Assembly: GCF_009905375.1 (NCBI RefSeq)
Contig: NC_133653.1
Span: 54,205,704 to 54,269,703, forward strand
Length of the DNA stretch: 64,000 nt
DNA from: Apium graveolens
Taxonomy: Eukaryota > Streptophyta > Magnoliopsida > Apiales > Apiaceae
Reading direction: 5' to 3'
A program made the position numbers and the translations under genes. Of the stretch, positions 21,083 through 32,559 are shown piece by piece. Position 1 is the first letter of the stretch, and every line of letters starts with the position of its first letter. Below the pieces are notes generated by a model. That model searched no databases and had not been told where the DNA came from. It saw nothing but the letters and a program-made list of their open reading frames with translations.

Positions 21083-22889
21083 GAAAGGTTGAGCAAGGTG
21101 GAAGAGCAGCTAGAGTCTAGTCACGGAACGATGAGAGAAACCATCGTTATTGAGGTCGGTGCGGTGGTCAAAGGGGTGGTGGCAGCGGTGCAACAAACCC
21201 TAATCAATCGGTTTGTTGTTTCGATTGAGAAAATTGCCAAACAACAAGATGACAGACTCGCAGCAACCATTACACATTTGGAAGTTAAAATCGATCGATC
21301 GAGGGACACACAAGAATCATTGATACATACGATGAGGGATGATCAAGTGAAGTTTCAATTGGAGATGCGATCAACCTTATCAAGCCTCCATATGGGTCAA
21401 GGCAAGAGTTTGAAGCCAAGTCATCGGGTAGAAGATGGTGGATTAGGGTTTGGAGAGGGAAGTAGCAGTGGTGTTGGGAAGAAAGTCAGTGGGGTGGCTG
21501 GAAACGGGTCGGGTTCAGGGAGAGGACCTGGGTATGTTGGTTACGGGCCAGGTCCCGGGTATGGGCCGGGATATGGTGGAAATAATGGGTTTTAAAATAG
21601 AAATGCTTTGAGGCATAAGAAGCTAGACATGTCTTTGTTTGAAGGGTCTAACCCGGACGGCTGGATTCTTAGGGCAGAGAGATTCTTTAATTTATATGGT
21701 TTGACGGATGGGGAGAAGATTGAAACTACAGTGGTGGCCCTGGAGGGGCAAGACTTAATCTGGTTTTAATGGGAGCATAGGCGACGACCCATGGAAAGCT
21801 GGGAGCAGGCAAAGGCCTTACTAAGGCGTTAGTTTTGTTCTCAATGAACCGGGACATTATAGGAGAAATGGTTAGTACACAAGCAAGGAGGTACGGTATC
21901 CGACTATCATTTAAAATTCATAAAAATTGTTGGCCCCACTCGATAATGTGTCTGAAGAATTATCATTGGGATAATTTTTGAATGGATTGAGGGGGGACAT
22001 TAGGGTGGAAGTGAGGCTTTTAGGCCCGCTAACAGTTGATCACGCAATGGAGTTGGCCCATATGGTTGAAGAGAAGTTAAAAATCAATAAACCAAAGGGA
22101 GAATTCAGAGTTGGGCTTAGCCCGTTTTCCAGGCCTGTTGTGTCCCCTAACCCATCATCTTTAACATCACCTCGTTCTACTACGGGAAGTTATGTTTCCA
22201 GCCCTAAATCCTTCAGCCCGTCCTCGTATTCGGGTTACTCTCAGTCCGGCATGTCAACAGCGAGTAGCCCAAAGCCTGCGGGGGATGTGCGTAGGTTAAA
22301 TGGGAAGGAGCTTCAAGAAAGAAGAGCCAAGGGGCTATATTTTCGATGTGATGGGAAATGGAGCATTGGGCATAAATGTCAAAGAAAGGAGCTCAACGTA
22401 TTGCTAACACAGGAGGAAGGGTCAGCTGAAGAGGAAAATGACCTAAACGACGGGGGAAATGAAGTTGAAGAAGGAAATGAAGTTGAAGAAGGACCTGAAG
22501 GAGAAATAAGCCCAGAAATTTTGTTAAACTCGGTTGTTGGCATCACTAGTCCGAAGACATTTAGGATAAAAGGGGAAGTGAATTGGAAGCCTGTGATTGT
22601 CATGATTGACCTAGGTGCAACACATAACTTTATTGCTTCGCACGTGATGGAGAAGTTAGGATTAGAGTGCAGAGCATCCAAGGAGTTTGGAGTTTCGTTG
22701 GGTACGGGAGAACTGGTACACAGTAAGGGAGAGTGCAAATCAGTGGTCTTAGAGATGCAAGGGCTGACAATAATTGAAGATTTCCATCCAATTGGATTGG
22801 AAAACTCATATTTAATTCTGGGACTTCAATGGTTAGAGAAGCTGGGTACCATGATAGCCAATTGGAAACTGCAGAAAATCTCTTTTTAA
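21083..22889 (+). pseudogene. gag: Gag and protease region of Gypsy element C
   Basis: Three blocks are visible: an N-terminal segment (about 21092-21595) ending in a Gly-rich tail; the conserved capsid region (about 21605-22080, with NPDGWILRAERFFNLYG and MELAHMVEEKL) interrupted by several stops; and a nucleocapsid/protease segment (21978-22889). The zinc motif near 22350 reads YFRCDGKWSIGHKC, with Tyr where the first Cys is expected. The aspartic protease site near 22605 reads MIDLGATHNFI, so the D-S/T-G triad has become D-L-G. The later ILGLQWL block is intact. No ATG precedes the first block. Confidence 0.8.
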
Positions 22890-23103
22890 AATGGGGAATG
22901 AGATTGTGACGTTAACCGGGGACGCTTCTTTAGGAAGATCAGGTATCACTCTTAAGGCCATGATGAAAACTTTACATAAAGAAGGACATGGGTTTCTCAT
23001 CGAGTTTAAATATTTGGGAGCAGTCAAAGAAAAAGAGAAGGGGTTCCAAAGGCCAGAAGAAGTGCCTAAATTTTTAGCACCAATGATCTAGCACTAGGAG
23101 GAC

Positions 23104-24420
23104 GTGTTCCACCTTCCTAATGGGCTACCTCCGGCTAGGCATATAGACCACAACATCGTGCTAAAGGATGGAACAAACCCAATCAATGTAAGGCCTTATA
23201 GGTACCCACAGGCCCAGAAAGATGAGATCGAACGGCTCATACATGATATGCTCACAGCAGGAATCATACAACTTTCTGACAGCCCCTTTTCGAGCCCTGT
23301 TTTACTGGTAAAGAAAAAGGATGGTTCATGGAGGTTCTGCGTGGATTACAGAGCGTTAAATAAAGCTATTGTCCCGAATAAGTTTCCCATCCTAGTGATA
23401 GACGAGTTGTTGGATGAGCTTCACGGAGCTGCCGTTTTTACAAAACTCGACGTCAAATCAGGATACTATCAAGTCCCGTGCAAAAGGAGGATATCCAAAA
23501 ACCTGTGTTTCGAACTCATTAGGGTCACTATGAATTTCTAGTGATGCTGTTCGGACTAACAAATGTGCCTGCAACCTTTCAAGCTATCATGAATGAGGTA
23601 TTTAGGCCTTTTCTTAGAAAATTTGTCCTCATGTTCTTCGACGACATTTTGATATATAGTTCGAATAATGATGAACACATACAACATGTAGACACTGTTT
23701 TGGCCACACTACGGAATCAGCAGTTGTATGCCAATAAAAAAATTATGATTTTGGAAAATATGAGGTCGCCTATTTGGGCCACTTAATTTCAAATCAAGGA
23801 GTGCTCGTGGATCCATCAAAGATTCAGTCAATGTTGGATTGTCCTATTCCCATCAGCTTGAAAAGCCTTCGCGGATTTTTGGGATTATCGGGGTACTACC
23901 GCAAGTTTATTAAGAATTATGCTCACATAGCAGGCCCCTTACTGATCAAGTAAAGCGGGATTATTTCGGATGGACAGAGGCAACTACTATCGCCTTTGAG
24001 GCATCGAAGCGGGATCTAATGACATCCCCTGTTCTGGGATTACCAGATTTCAAGTTACCATTCGTAGTGGAGACGGATGCGTTTGGGTATAAGCTTGGAG
24101 CTGTGTTGTTGCAGTAAGAGCATCCGATCGCGTATTTCAGCAAAGTTTTGGGGCAAAGAACACGGCTAAAATCGATAAATGAAAAAGAATTAATGGCGAT
24201 CGTATTGGTCGTGCAAAAATGGAGACATTACCTTGTTGGACACCCATTTGTGATACGAACCGACCAACAAAGCCTTAAGTTTTTTATTGGAGTAGCGGGA
24301 GATAGGATCGGAGTATCAACGTTGGGTTAGTAAGTTGTTGGGCTATAATTTTATAATTGTGTATAAACCAGGCCACTCAGATAATGCAGCTAACGCCCTT
24401 TCGAGAATTTGTCCCGAGCC
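23104..24420 (+). pseudogene. pol: Reverse transcriptase and RNase H of Gypsy element C
   Basis: RT runs from INVRPYRYP through [17 protein letters not shown] and [13 protein letters not shown] (first catalytic Asp). After a shift near 23490-23541 it continues to the intact box [10 protein letters not shown] (about 23630). The thumb region continues past a stop near 23784. RNase H follows at about 23950-24330 with ETDA, NEKELMAIV and RTDQQSLKF, again with stops (for example near 24117). The Asp and Glu residues needed by both enzymes can be read, but not in one frame. Confidence 0.85.
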
Positions 24421-25916
24421 CATGGAGTTGAGCACCCTAATCTCAACAGGGGGTGTGCCCTGGAAATTTATTAAAGAGGCCATTGACAAAGATAAATTCT
24501 TAAAGCAACTCAAAACAGATTTGGAACAAAATCGCCCCCACACCAAGGGTTTTGAACTATGGCAAGGGATCGCAAGGTATAAAGGCAGGGTGGTAATATC
24601 TCCAAAATTGGAGTGGGTAAACAAATTGCTTAAAGAGTACCATGACTCGCCTATAAGGGGCCATTCTTGAGAATTGAAGACGTACAAACGGGTGGCCCTC
24701 GAGTGGTTTTGGCCAGGAATGCGCAAGGACATTGCTAAGTACATCTTTGAATGCCAGACTTGTCAACAACAGAAGCAGTCAACTCTGATGTCGGTTGGGC
24801 TCTTACAACCGCTACTTGTGCCTTCTAGGATTTGGGAAGACATATCCCTTAATTTTGTAGAAGGGTTGTCGAGATCACAGAGAGTGGACACGATTCTCGT
24901 GATGGTGGACCGCCTATCCAAGTATGCCCACTTTATAGGACTTTCACATCCATTTTTGGCTCCAACCGTAGCCATGACTTTCATCAAGGAGATAGTGCGT
25001 CTTCACGATTTTCCCTCCACAATAGTGTCAGACCGGGATCATATCTTCATGAGTTTATTCTGGCAAGAGTTGTTTAGATTGTAGGGCACAACACTGCTTC
25101 GCAGTACATCTTAACATCCGCAAACGGGTGGTCAAACTGAGGTAGCAAACAAGACTTTGGAAAGCTATTTAAGGTGTTTCATACAAGGGAAACCCAGAAA
25201 TTGGGCCAAGTGATTACCATGGGCCGAGTTTTGGTACAATACGAGTTCCCATGCTTCGACCAAGTACTCACCATTTGAAATAATTTATGGCAGGCCCCCA
25301 CCATCTTTGGTACGTTTTAATGAACATAACACAGCAGTGGCTTCCTTGAAAGAACAGATGGTAAAACGAGATGCCATTTTGGATGAATTAAAAATCAACC
25401 TCACTCGCACTCAGCAAAAGATGCGGGCATATGCTGATACACATCATAGGGAACTGGAATTCAGTGTGGGTGACTTGGTGTATGTGAAGCTGCAGCCTTA
25501 CCGTCAAAACTCACTGACCATACGTCTGAATGACAAGCTGGCTCCCCGTTTCTACGGGCCTTTTCCTGTGTTAGATCGAGTTGGGACGGTGGCTTACGGA
25601 CTGCAGTTTCCACCTTCAACAAAAATTCATAATGTTTTTCATATTTCACAACTCAGAAAAGCAGAGGGCCATGCAGTGGAAACAAACTCAATCCCCCAAC
25701 AAATTTTTCCTGATATGGTCATGGAGGCAGTCCCTGAGAGACTACTGGAGGAACGAAATAAGAGCAGTAAGGAGAACTCTTCGAAAGAGGTATTAATCAA
25801 GTGGCATGAACTTCCGGTGTGGGAAGCTACCTGGGCCACCTTGAGGACAAGGGGGTTGTTTGGGCCCCGGTATTGCTACGACCCCACAAGAAGAAGCAGC
25901 TCTGATAAAATATACT
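24421..25916 (+). pseudogene. pol: Integrase and partial chromodomain of Gypsy element C
   Basis: The zinc domain (about 24640-24780) shows H...H then CQTCQQQK, with an in-frame stop at 24668. In the core, the first catalytic Asp appears changed: the block reads ISLNFVEGL where family members have Asp before Phe. The second Asp (VSDRD) and the Glu (near 25140) are present. The C-terminus (25307-25900) has the chromovirus pattern PFPVLDRVGTVAYGL and IHNVFHISQL, and ends with a shortened chromodomain (EVLIKWHELPVWEATWA) that would steer insertion toward particular chromatin. The frame is broken near 25083. Confidence 0.82.
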
Positions 25917-26198
25917 AGAAAAAGGGCTAAAGGGTAGAAGGATCTTTAAAGTAAAGAAAGAAGGGAAAAGGCATAATTAGACGAAGGGGTATTTAAATGA
26001 ATGAGAAAGGGAACTAGGGTTTTCATCTGATTATTGTAATAGCAGTTTGGATCGAGTAGGAGAGCAGCCACCTCTCAAAAGTGGTTAATTTATCTATAAT
26101 TGGAGTGCTATTCAATTGTAATTGAGAATCGTTCTGGTTTATTAATCAAATCCCCTTTCTGTTGCTCATTAGAAATTATAACAAATATTCAGTCTCTA
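25874..26198 (+). repeat. 3' LTR of Gypsy element C
   Basis: Matches the 5' LTR from TGCTACGACCCC onward, but ends CTCTA directly before the GAAGA duplication, so the terminal GCA is lost. Purine-rich sequence with GGGGG lies just upstream (about 25848-25870). Confidence 0.88.
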
Positions 26199-26203
26199 GA
26201 AGA

Positions 26204-27489
26204 CTATTACTTGACGCTGACGGTAACTTTGTCAAGAATATCCAATAAATTATATCATTCAGCTGAGGGAATTTTCTTCATATTACCCTTCTTAAATTCA
26301 AATTCATTTTATACTTTTAAAAAAGTTTATCTAATAAATATTAAATATATCAACTAAAATCACCTGTACGCAAACTCTTTTATGCGGCAGATTTTCCATG
26401 AGTGCATGATGCTGCATCCACTGCACTGTGACCACAATTTTCAAGGCTGCTACATTATCAACTTAAAAAGAAGAATGATTCAAAATGTGTTTGCACATCA
26501 TAACAAGCAAACTTAATGGCAAATATATTATGCCGTTTTGATTCAAGGAACAAACAGATCTGAATAGATTTTCACACAATAAAACATATGTTGGTGTGAT
26601 CTTCACAAGTTCTTCAATGTATGTGGTTTGTTCGACAGATACATAAATTTTAAAGTGGTGAATAGATGTACAATGGAATTCTGAAGCTTGCCTCTGATAT
26701 CAGTCTGGTAGAAAGAAATCAAGGTCATAAGATGGCCAAAGAATTGAAAAAGCTCAAGTCATTGGGTGGCAGATTGTTTCCAAATGGATTTCCATTCAGA
26801 TTTTAATTTAATCTCAGATAGGATATCCCAATCTATTGTTACAGGACCAAAAATATTATTGCATTGCATGATATGTCAAATATAACAAGGATGGACGAAT
26901 TAGGTATTGATGATGGAAGCGTCTGTTTCCTCCCTCGTAAAACCTTTGCAGCCTGGCCAAAACTTATAAAAGAAGCTCAATTGTAAAAGCACCTTCCTCG
27001 TTGGCACATGCAAACAGGTGAGAAAGATGTAAATTTTAAAGTCAACGGATTGTTATATCTTAGATGCACTATGTTGTTAATCTCAATTAAGAAAACAGGG
27101 TGAAGTTCAATTAACAAGCTCTGCAGAAACAAATGGTTAAAATTTCAAGTACCTTGTCTATGATGTGTGTGAGCTTTTGATGCGGGAGCTTTGTGCAGTG
27201 AGCAATGAGTATGACTTACTCAATTAGTTTGGAGTAGAAACCGCACTCATTGGCTTGAATTTTAAACTTTCACAGGTAAATTGATATGGCAGACATAAGT
27301 ATAATCAGAAAACAGTACCAAAATGTAGCATAGCATCAATTGTAACACTTCTACTGCTATTCCTCTACGTATTATTAAGTATCAAATAATACGTACAGGA
27401 GAACATATGTTTGAACATTACCATTTAGATGGGTGTTCATCCCTTCCTGTTATAGGAGGATTCATATACAATAGCAAAATCTTGCTGGT
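26204..27489. other. Intergenic stretch with no gene I can support
   Basis: AT-rich. A 38-codon reading from an ATG at 26873 (TRMDELGIDDGSVCFLP inside) looks protein-like and might be a lone exon or a fragment of an unknown gene, but it has no partner exons that I can see. The last 100 bp or so should hold the 3' untranslated region of the exonuclease-like gene on the minus strand. Confidence 0.4.
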
Positions 27490-28620
27490 CTATAAAGAAC
27501 CCATGTCACATTTGAAAGTTACATTGTGGCCTTTGGAGTTGGCTCTTTTTAAAGTTGATCCTTTTTTTGACGGTGATGGTGATAAAGTTGGAGGAGAACT
27601 AGGGCTGGAAGGTCTGCTATGATCTTTATTTAAATGTGGGCATTTCAAGATTCCTTTCAAGGGCTTTGTTGAGGAAGATGCTTTCTCCTGGCCTGGACCT
27701 TGAACACCTTCATTATCTGCAGTATCAACATAATCATAACCTAAGCGACCTCCCTCTCTTACGCGTACAGAATCATCCCCTGAGTCATCTTCACTGATTT
27801 TGGTTTGGAAGAAATTGTTGTTGTCATAACCTTCCCACATTTTGGCTACCAAAGAATCATCTGCTAAAGTGTCATGAAAGGCATCACCGCGAACGCCATA
27901 ATAGCTATGCACAACTTCTGATAATTTATTTTCAAAATCCTTTTTGCCTTTGGTTATTTTAGACCATCCCTCATTCAACAACTGCATTGAATTGAATCTC
28001 TTCAGAAACGACATTTTCTTGGGGCTCCCTCTTAAAATATATTTGCTATCGGCACGTAGAAGCGCCATACCAATCACACTTGATAAAAAGAGCTGGCACA
28101 TTGCACATTTAATTTTCTCATGTCTCTCAAAAGAGGAAGCCTCGGTCAGTGCCACCATTTCCTTGATCCCAAGAACCTTTCTTGCAATCTCAGCAAGATC
28201 ACATTTTGCAAACTTGGCATTATTTCGAAGCTTAGCAGCCATGTAACCAACATCCGTTTTATTCATCGTCAATCCCAGCTCATCAAAAGGAAGCAAATCA
28301 CCTTTTTCAGGAATACCAAAACCAACAAAATGAATTCTCTTATCAGTAAGAAATTTAAGGACTGGTTCCGATAAACAATCTCCGGCACGATAACGAAGGA
28401 TCACACAACCAACTCCAAAGCACAATAACATCAACACTATGTTGGGGTCCCGAGGGTGTCGTATAACATCCAAGCCAACAACAGGAGGGTGTTGCCAAAC
28501 TTTTCCCTTGGGGAAAATTAAATCCATGGTGCACAATTGATCAAATTCTTTTGTTTTAAAGGTAATAGCTTCAAGTTTCACCTCGAACCGATTGGTTCTC
28601 AGGAACACAGTACCAGCCAT
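27490..28620 (-). CDS. WRN-type 3'-5' exonuclease-like domain protein, probably catalytically impaired
   Basis: A single uninterrupted exon of 376 codons with ATG at 28620. Residues about 45-170 resemble the DEDD exonuclease fold of plant Werner-syndrome-like exonucleases: VVGLDV, a GCVILRY strand, the helix before RIHFVGFGIPEKGDL, then a C-terminal helical part (AEIARKVLGI). Family members carry Asp-x-Glu in the first motif; here it reads LDVIR, so the Glu is missing. An Asp remains in the second motif. The C-terminal 100 residues are acidic, then Ser/Pro-rich and basic, and look disordered. It probably binds nucleic acid or partners without normal exonuclease activity. Lack of introns could reflect retroposition. 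Length exceeds the usual roughly 200-residue plant single-domain forms. Confidence 0.7.
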   Translation of the reverse strand: MAGTVFLRTNRFEVKLEAITFKTKEFDQLCTMDLIFPKGKVWQHPPVVGLDVIRHPRDPNIVLMLLCFGVGCVILRYRAGDCLSEPVLKFLTDKRIHFVGFGIPEKGDLLPFDELGLTMNKTDVGYMAAKLRNNAKFAKCDLAEIARKVLGIKEMVALTEASSFERHEKIKCAMCQLFLSSVIGMALLRADSKYILRGSPKKMSFLKRFNSMQLLNEGWSKITKGKKDFENKLSEVVHSYYGVRGDAFHDTLADDSLVAKMWEGYDNNNFFQTKISEDDSGDDSVRVREGGRLGYDYVDTADNEGVQGPGQEKASSSTKPLKGILKCPHLNKDHSRPSSPSSPPTLSPSPSKKGSTLKRANSKGHNVTFKCDMGSL

Positions 28621-29819
28621 CTGAAGCGCAGAAGATCTGTCTGCTACTGTTCTTACAATACTTTAAATCACGTCAAAGCTTCCAATAGGTATCTGTGCAG
28701 CACTTGAGCGTAGAAATGTCAAACAAAAAAAAAACGAATTGTCACACGAAATTCACGAGACAACTGTGTCTCACCCCAAAAGGGTCAAACCCCCAATGGT
28801 ACAACTCATGGTTGCCATTACAAATCGGAGATAATATATAGGTACAATCAGAACTTCTGGTTCGTCACAAATGTAGCCTTTACAACTTGTTCATCCTAAA
28901 TTTGGTTTGTTACTATAAATAGTACTTTTACTTCATCCAAAGAAAAACAAATCTTACACACCCAAGTCCAACAGGCATCATAGAAATACAACAACTCTGC
29001 AGCGTTAATGCTGTTTTATGAAGTAAACTTGTTCAATATTATGAAGTATGTGTTATGGATGCTTCTTTATTTTGATTAAATACCGAAGGGTAATATAATA
29101 TGATCCTACGCATATAGCATTTTTGGTAAATAAGGTTCAATGAATTGTACTGCTAGATGAAGATTGGATCATACAAATTTGCGAGAGCTCTAAATCAGCT
29201 TTAATGGAAGTGTTCCAATGCAAAACGTTATAGATTAAGCAATTACCAAGTTAGAATCAACAATAATGTACTGCATATCTTAAACACAAATTTAAACAAC
29301 AATTTCAAAGTCACATTCTATCGCTTAAACCTTACATAGTTAGATTTCATAGTTCTAAAATGATTTAACAATGCAAAGCATAATTATCTAGCGTAAAATT
29401 TTAACCTGCCATAGGTCTAGAGTCGTCAAATTTGACTTGTCTTAGTTCTAGATTTAGAAAATTTATGTAAGTTTAAATTTGACTTGTCTTGCCAAGAAAA
29501 ATTTCAGTTCTTGTGTTTTGTTGAACTCCATTAAATAAAGGAGTCAGTCAACTACAGGTTGAAATTGTAAAGATACTAATAATTTTAAAGAATGGAGGGG
29601 TTAGATTTAAGGTTCTGTTCTTATTACAGGATATTGTGTCTTGTAGTAGTTAATCAGACTGCAATTGTAATTCAAATTACGATGACACAAAATTTGGAAT
29701 TTGTATCTGGATATACAAACATCATTGTAAATACTGTGATAAATCTCATCACTATATTGAATTATGTGATTTATAAGTTTGGACAACATCAAGAAAAAGA
29801 CTTTGTGAAGAAAAACTAC
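28621..29819. other. Upstream region of the exonuclease-like gene
   Basis: AT-rich with no domain-bearing frame. It should contain the promoter for the minus-strand gene ending at 28620, but I cannot point to a convincing TATA box or element. The direct repeat AAATTTGACTTGTCTT (near 29426 and 29476) is of unknown meaning. Confidence 0.4.
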
Positions 29820-30443
29820 CGGCTACATCAAGAAGCAGAATTGGCTATTCAAGGGAATGCGATAGCTGGCTGGATAACTCTTTGCCACAGACAGAAATCA
29901 ATATTCTGGGGAAACTTTGTCATCCGAAACTTGTTAAATTGATTGGCTACTGCTTAAAAAGGAAGCATCGACTTCTAGTATATCATAAGTTCATGCCTCA
30001 GAGAAGCTTTAAAAAAATATCTATTCAAGTGTGAGTTTGTCAATCTTATAAGCTAATCTCTCTTACCAGATAATCATTATTTATGTGAAGAATTTGGAAG
30101 TATGATATAATGTTGCAAAGGAATGACTAATTATGTGATTTCGGAAGGTATGGAAGTGATGAAATTTAAACAAGGGTCCACACTTGTTTGTGATGTAGCT
30201 ACCTGATTCACTTGAAATAAGGGTTCCTTACTTTCAACCGTTCTCCTGGAATCGTCGTGTAAGTATTGCCCTTGGTGCAGCAAAGGGTCTTGCATATCTT
30301 CACAGTCACGAAGCAAATGTTATTCATGGTGATATCCACACAGATAATATATTACTTGATTCTGTATGTAAGTAACATTGGATTCTTCAAATTTACTGTT
30401 ATCCAATTTTCCCATTATACTTTCTGTTTTTTTCTAAATAAAC

Positions 30444-30680
30444 TGTTAAGGAACCAGTTACTCTAAAACCTTAGCGTGTTAGAGAATGGCCATTTTCAGG
30501 ATCTTATATTATTTTAACACTCCCCCTCACTCGAAAACCCATTTATGGGTCGAAGAGTGGATCACGGGCGCCCATCTTTGGGGCATGACTTTGTCTTTCG
30601 TGTCCTTCATAAATTGTGAGAAATATTGGGGGTGGCAGGGATCGAACCTGAGTCCTCTACCCGCCTGAGCTCTGATACCA
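30444..30680 (-). mobile_element. TRIM-like remnant: short LTR, polypurine tract and PBS
   Basis: Read on the minus strand: a TGGTATCAGAGC primer-binding site (30669-30680), then GGTTCGATCCC and about 130 bp without code, then GAGGGGGAG (polypurine tract), then a 76-bp TGTTAA...TTAACA repeat (30519-30444). This is the layout of terminal-repeat retrotransposons in miniature. The expected second LTR to the right of the PBS is not there; a different sequence, possibly with its own TATA (TATATAAAGCC on minus near 30832), follows. It sits in an intron of the kinase pseudogene. Confidence 0.55.
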
Positions 30681-31078
30681 TGATAACTATTATATATTGA
30701 TAACTACTCCATATAACTATGGATGTTTTAAGAAGAACAAAACAAGAAAAAAGAAAAGGGAAAGAAATAGAAACTCTTTAATGACTACATTGTAACTAAT
30801 CCTGCCTGTATAATGAACTAGGTGGGGCTTTATATAGAGCCCAATATTTATTCCACTACAATGACTAAACTAACCTTCTATTTATTCCTCAATACAAACT
30901 TAGACTGTGGACAGGAATTCAATGCAAAGCTCTCTGGTTTCGGATTAGCAAAACACGGACCAGAACTTGGAAGAACCCATGTGTCTACTTGTTAGATGTA
31001 TTAAGGGTATTTTAGTCAATATGTGAATTAATTAACTAGCTATGTATACACTATATAAGTTCATTATTCATTTCTTGT

Positions 31079-32373
31079 AGAGTAAATTGTACTTTGCATA
31101 CCTTATAAATATTTACTTTTTGGATTTGATCTTAAACTTTTAATTTTGGCAGAATGCATCCCTCAACTTTTAATTTCATTTTATATCGCACCTCTTTTAA
31201 CAATTTTCAAGGGTAAAATCGGAATAATTTTTTTATATATATATTATTACAATGTGCACCCCGTATTTTTAATATTGTAACAGATTACACCTCGATTTTA
31301 AATTCAACTCGTTTCAAAAAATATATAAATTTGTATGATAATATAACATAATAGTTTTTTACTTAAAAATAATTAAAATATAAATATTCTGTTAAAATAT
31401 AAATATTATCTATTAAATTTGAATTGAAATCACAAATAAGTCTTTTATCCAAATTATTTTAATTTAAATACTATGCAAATAATTTTAAATCATATATATT
31501 TTTAAATAATAATATCAAAAGATATCTATTTTATCAAATATATGTGCCTAGGTTTTGATAGCACATATATTTTTTGACACAATCTTTATAATTTATAATT
31601 TCTTATTTTTATTTTAATATTTTTATAATAAATCTCTATTAAAACTATAAGTTGCCTTATTTGTCAATTTTTTTAGTGTTACTAAATAGTAAATACTTCT
31701 TTTGATTCATGTTCTTATGTTTATTTTTAAAATAAATTAGCTACAAAATATGTACCAAATTAAAATTTTGTAAAATGCATGCAATGTTACTAGACATTCT
31801 TTTTCTCGTGATCCACTAAACTACACTACACAAACCAAAATTTTCTATTTTATTCTGTTTGCTTTGGATTTCATAATATAATAATCTACTAAAAACCATC
31901 GAATTTTATGTTTATGTCTGAGCTCAAGATTTCGTTAATTTTATAGCATTTGGTTTTGATTTGGATCGTTTTTATAACATTAATTTTGGAGTTTTGTTTA
32001 TTTAAAAAAAATCACACTAGACCCTAACCTGATTGTCTGTTATATGTTTTATTTTTTAATTTAATTTAATAATATATAATTTTGTGGATTTCAAAGTTAT
32101 GAAAATTTAAAATAAAGTATAAACTATAAAACTATATAAGGTGTATATCGTCAAAATATTAAAACCATGGGATGCATATCGTCATTATATAAACTTTTGA
32201 AAAAAATTCCGACTTTACCCCTGACAATAATGATTATTTTAGACAAAAATTATTAAAAGAGTGCAATATGAAGTGAAATTTAAAATTAAGGGATGCATTC
32301 TGTCAAAATTAAAAGTTTAAGATCAAACCGAAAAAATGAATATTTATAAAGGGTACAAAATGTAATTTACTCT
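31079..32373. mobile_element. Non-autonomous DNA transposon with about 170-bp terminal inverted repeats
   Basis: The left end (AGAGTAAATTGTACTTTG...) and the reverse complement of the right end (AGAGTAAATTACATTTTG...) match over about 170 bp. Shared inner blocks include TTTGATCTTAAACTTTTAAT and CAGAATGCATCCCT. The interior is AT-rich with no transposase. Long TIRs suggest a Mutator-like origin, but no clear 9-bp target duplication was found, so the family is open. It fills most of an intron of the kinase pseudogene. Confidence 0.75.
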
Positions 32374-32559
32374 TTTTTATAACTAACCTTACCCAATGTA
32401 ATCATTTTGTAAATATAGTATTCTTTATTTTCTTTAGTTTACATTTCTATAGTCTCTTTTACATATCTTCATATTCTAACACTACTGAATGTTTCAGAGG
32501 AACATCTGGTTATTTTGGCTCCAGAATATGCTATAAAAGGTTATCTTATTCAACATAAT

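Larger units (their letters stand above)
20703..26198 (+). mobile_element. Gypsy element C, chromovirus type (Reina- or Tekay-like), complete but inactive
   Basis: Two LTRs of about 325 bp begin TGCTACGACCCC. The perfect 5-bp target duplication GAAGA flanks the element (20698-20702 and 26199-26203). The PBS lies at 21034. The order gag, protease, RT, RNase H, integrase and a partial chromodomain is that of Ty3/Gypsy chromoviruses; short LTRs favour the Reina branch, but this is a guess. Many stops break the frame, protease and integrase have lost active-site residues, and the last three bases of the 3' LTR are missing, so it cannot move by itself. Confidence 0.9.
29820..32545 (+). pseudogene. 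PBS1-like receptor-like cytoplasmic kinase pseudogene in exon fragments
   Basis: Four kinase blocks lie in order. About 29870-30010 gives [15 protein letters not shown] and [10 protein letters not shown] (subdomains IV-V). About 30227-30370 gives [13 protein letters not shown] and [14 protein letters not shown], where the catalytic H-R-D is H-G-D. About 30912-30991 gives FNAKLSGFGLAKHGPELGRT, where D-F-G is G-F-G. About 32498-32545 gives the GT.GY and APEYA block, out of frame with each other. Introns can be placed (donor GTAAGT near 30371; acceptors before 30912 and 32498). With two catalytic residues lost, a frameshift and no N- or C-terminal lobes, it is a pseudogene, related to PBL-type cytoplasmic kinases by its motifs. 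Confidence 0.78.

Noticed and set aside
26873..26989. Short protein-like reading of 38 codons
   Set aside because: Too short, no partner exons or recognisable domain; kept only as a note.
30640..30680. tRNA gene on the minus strand (GGTTCGATCC B-box-like word)
   Set aside because: No A box at the right distance and no acceptor stem; better explained as PBS-proximal sequence of a TRIM.
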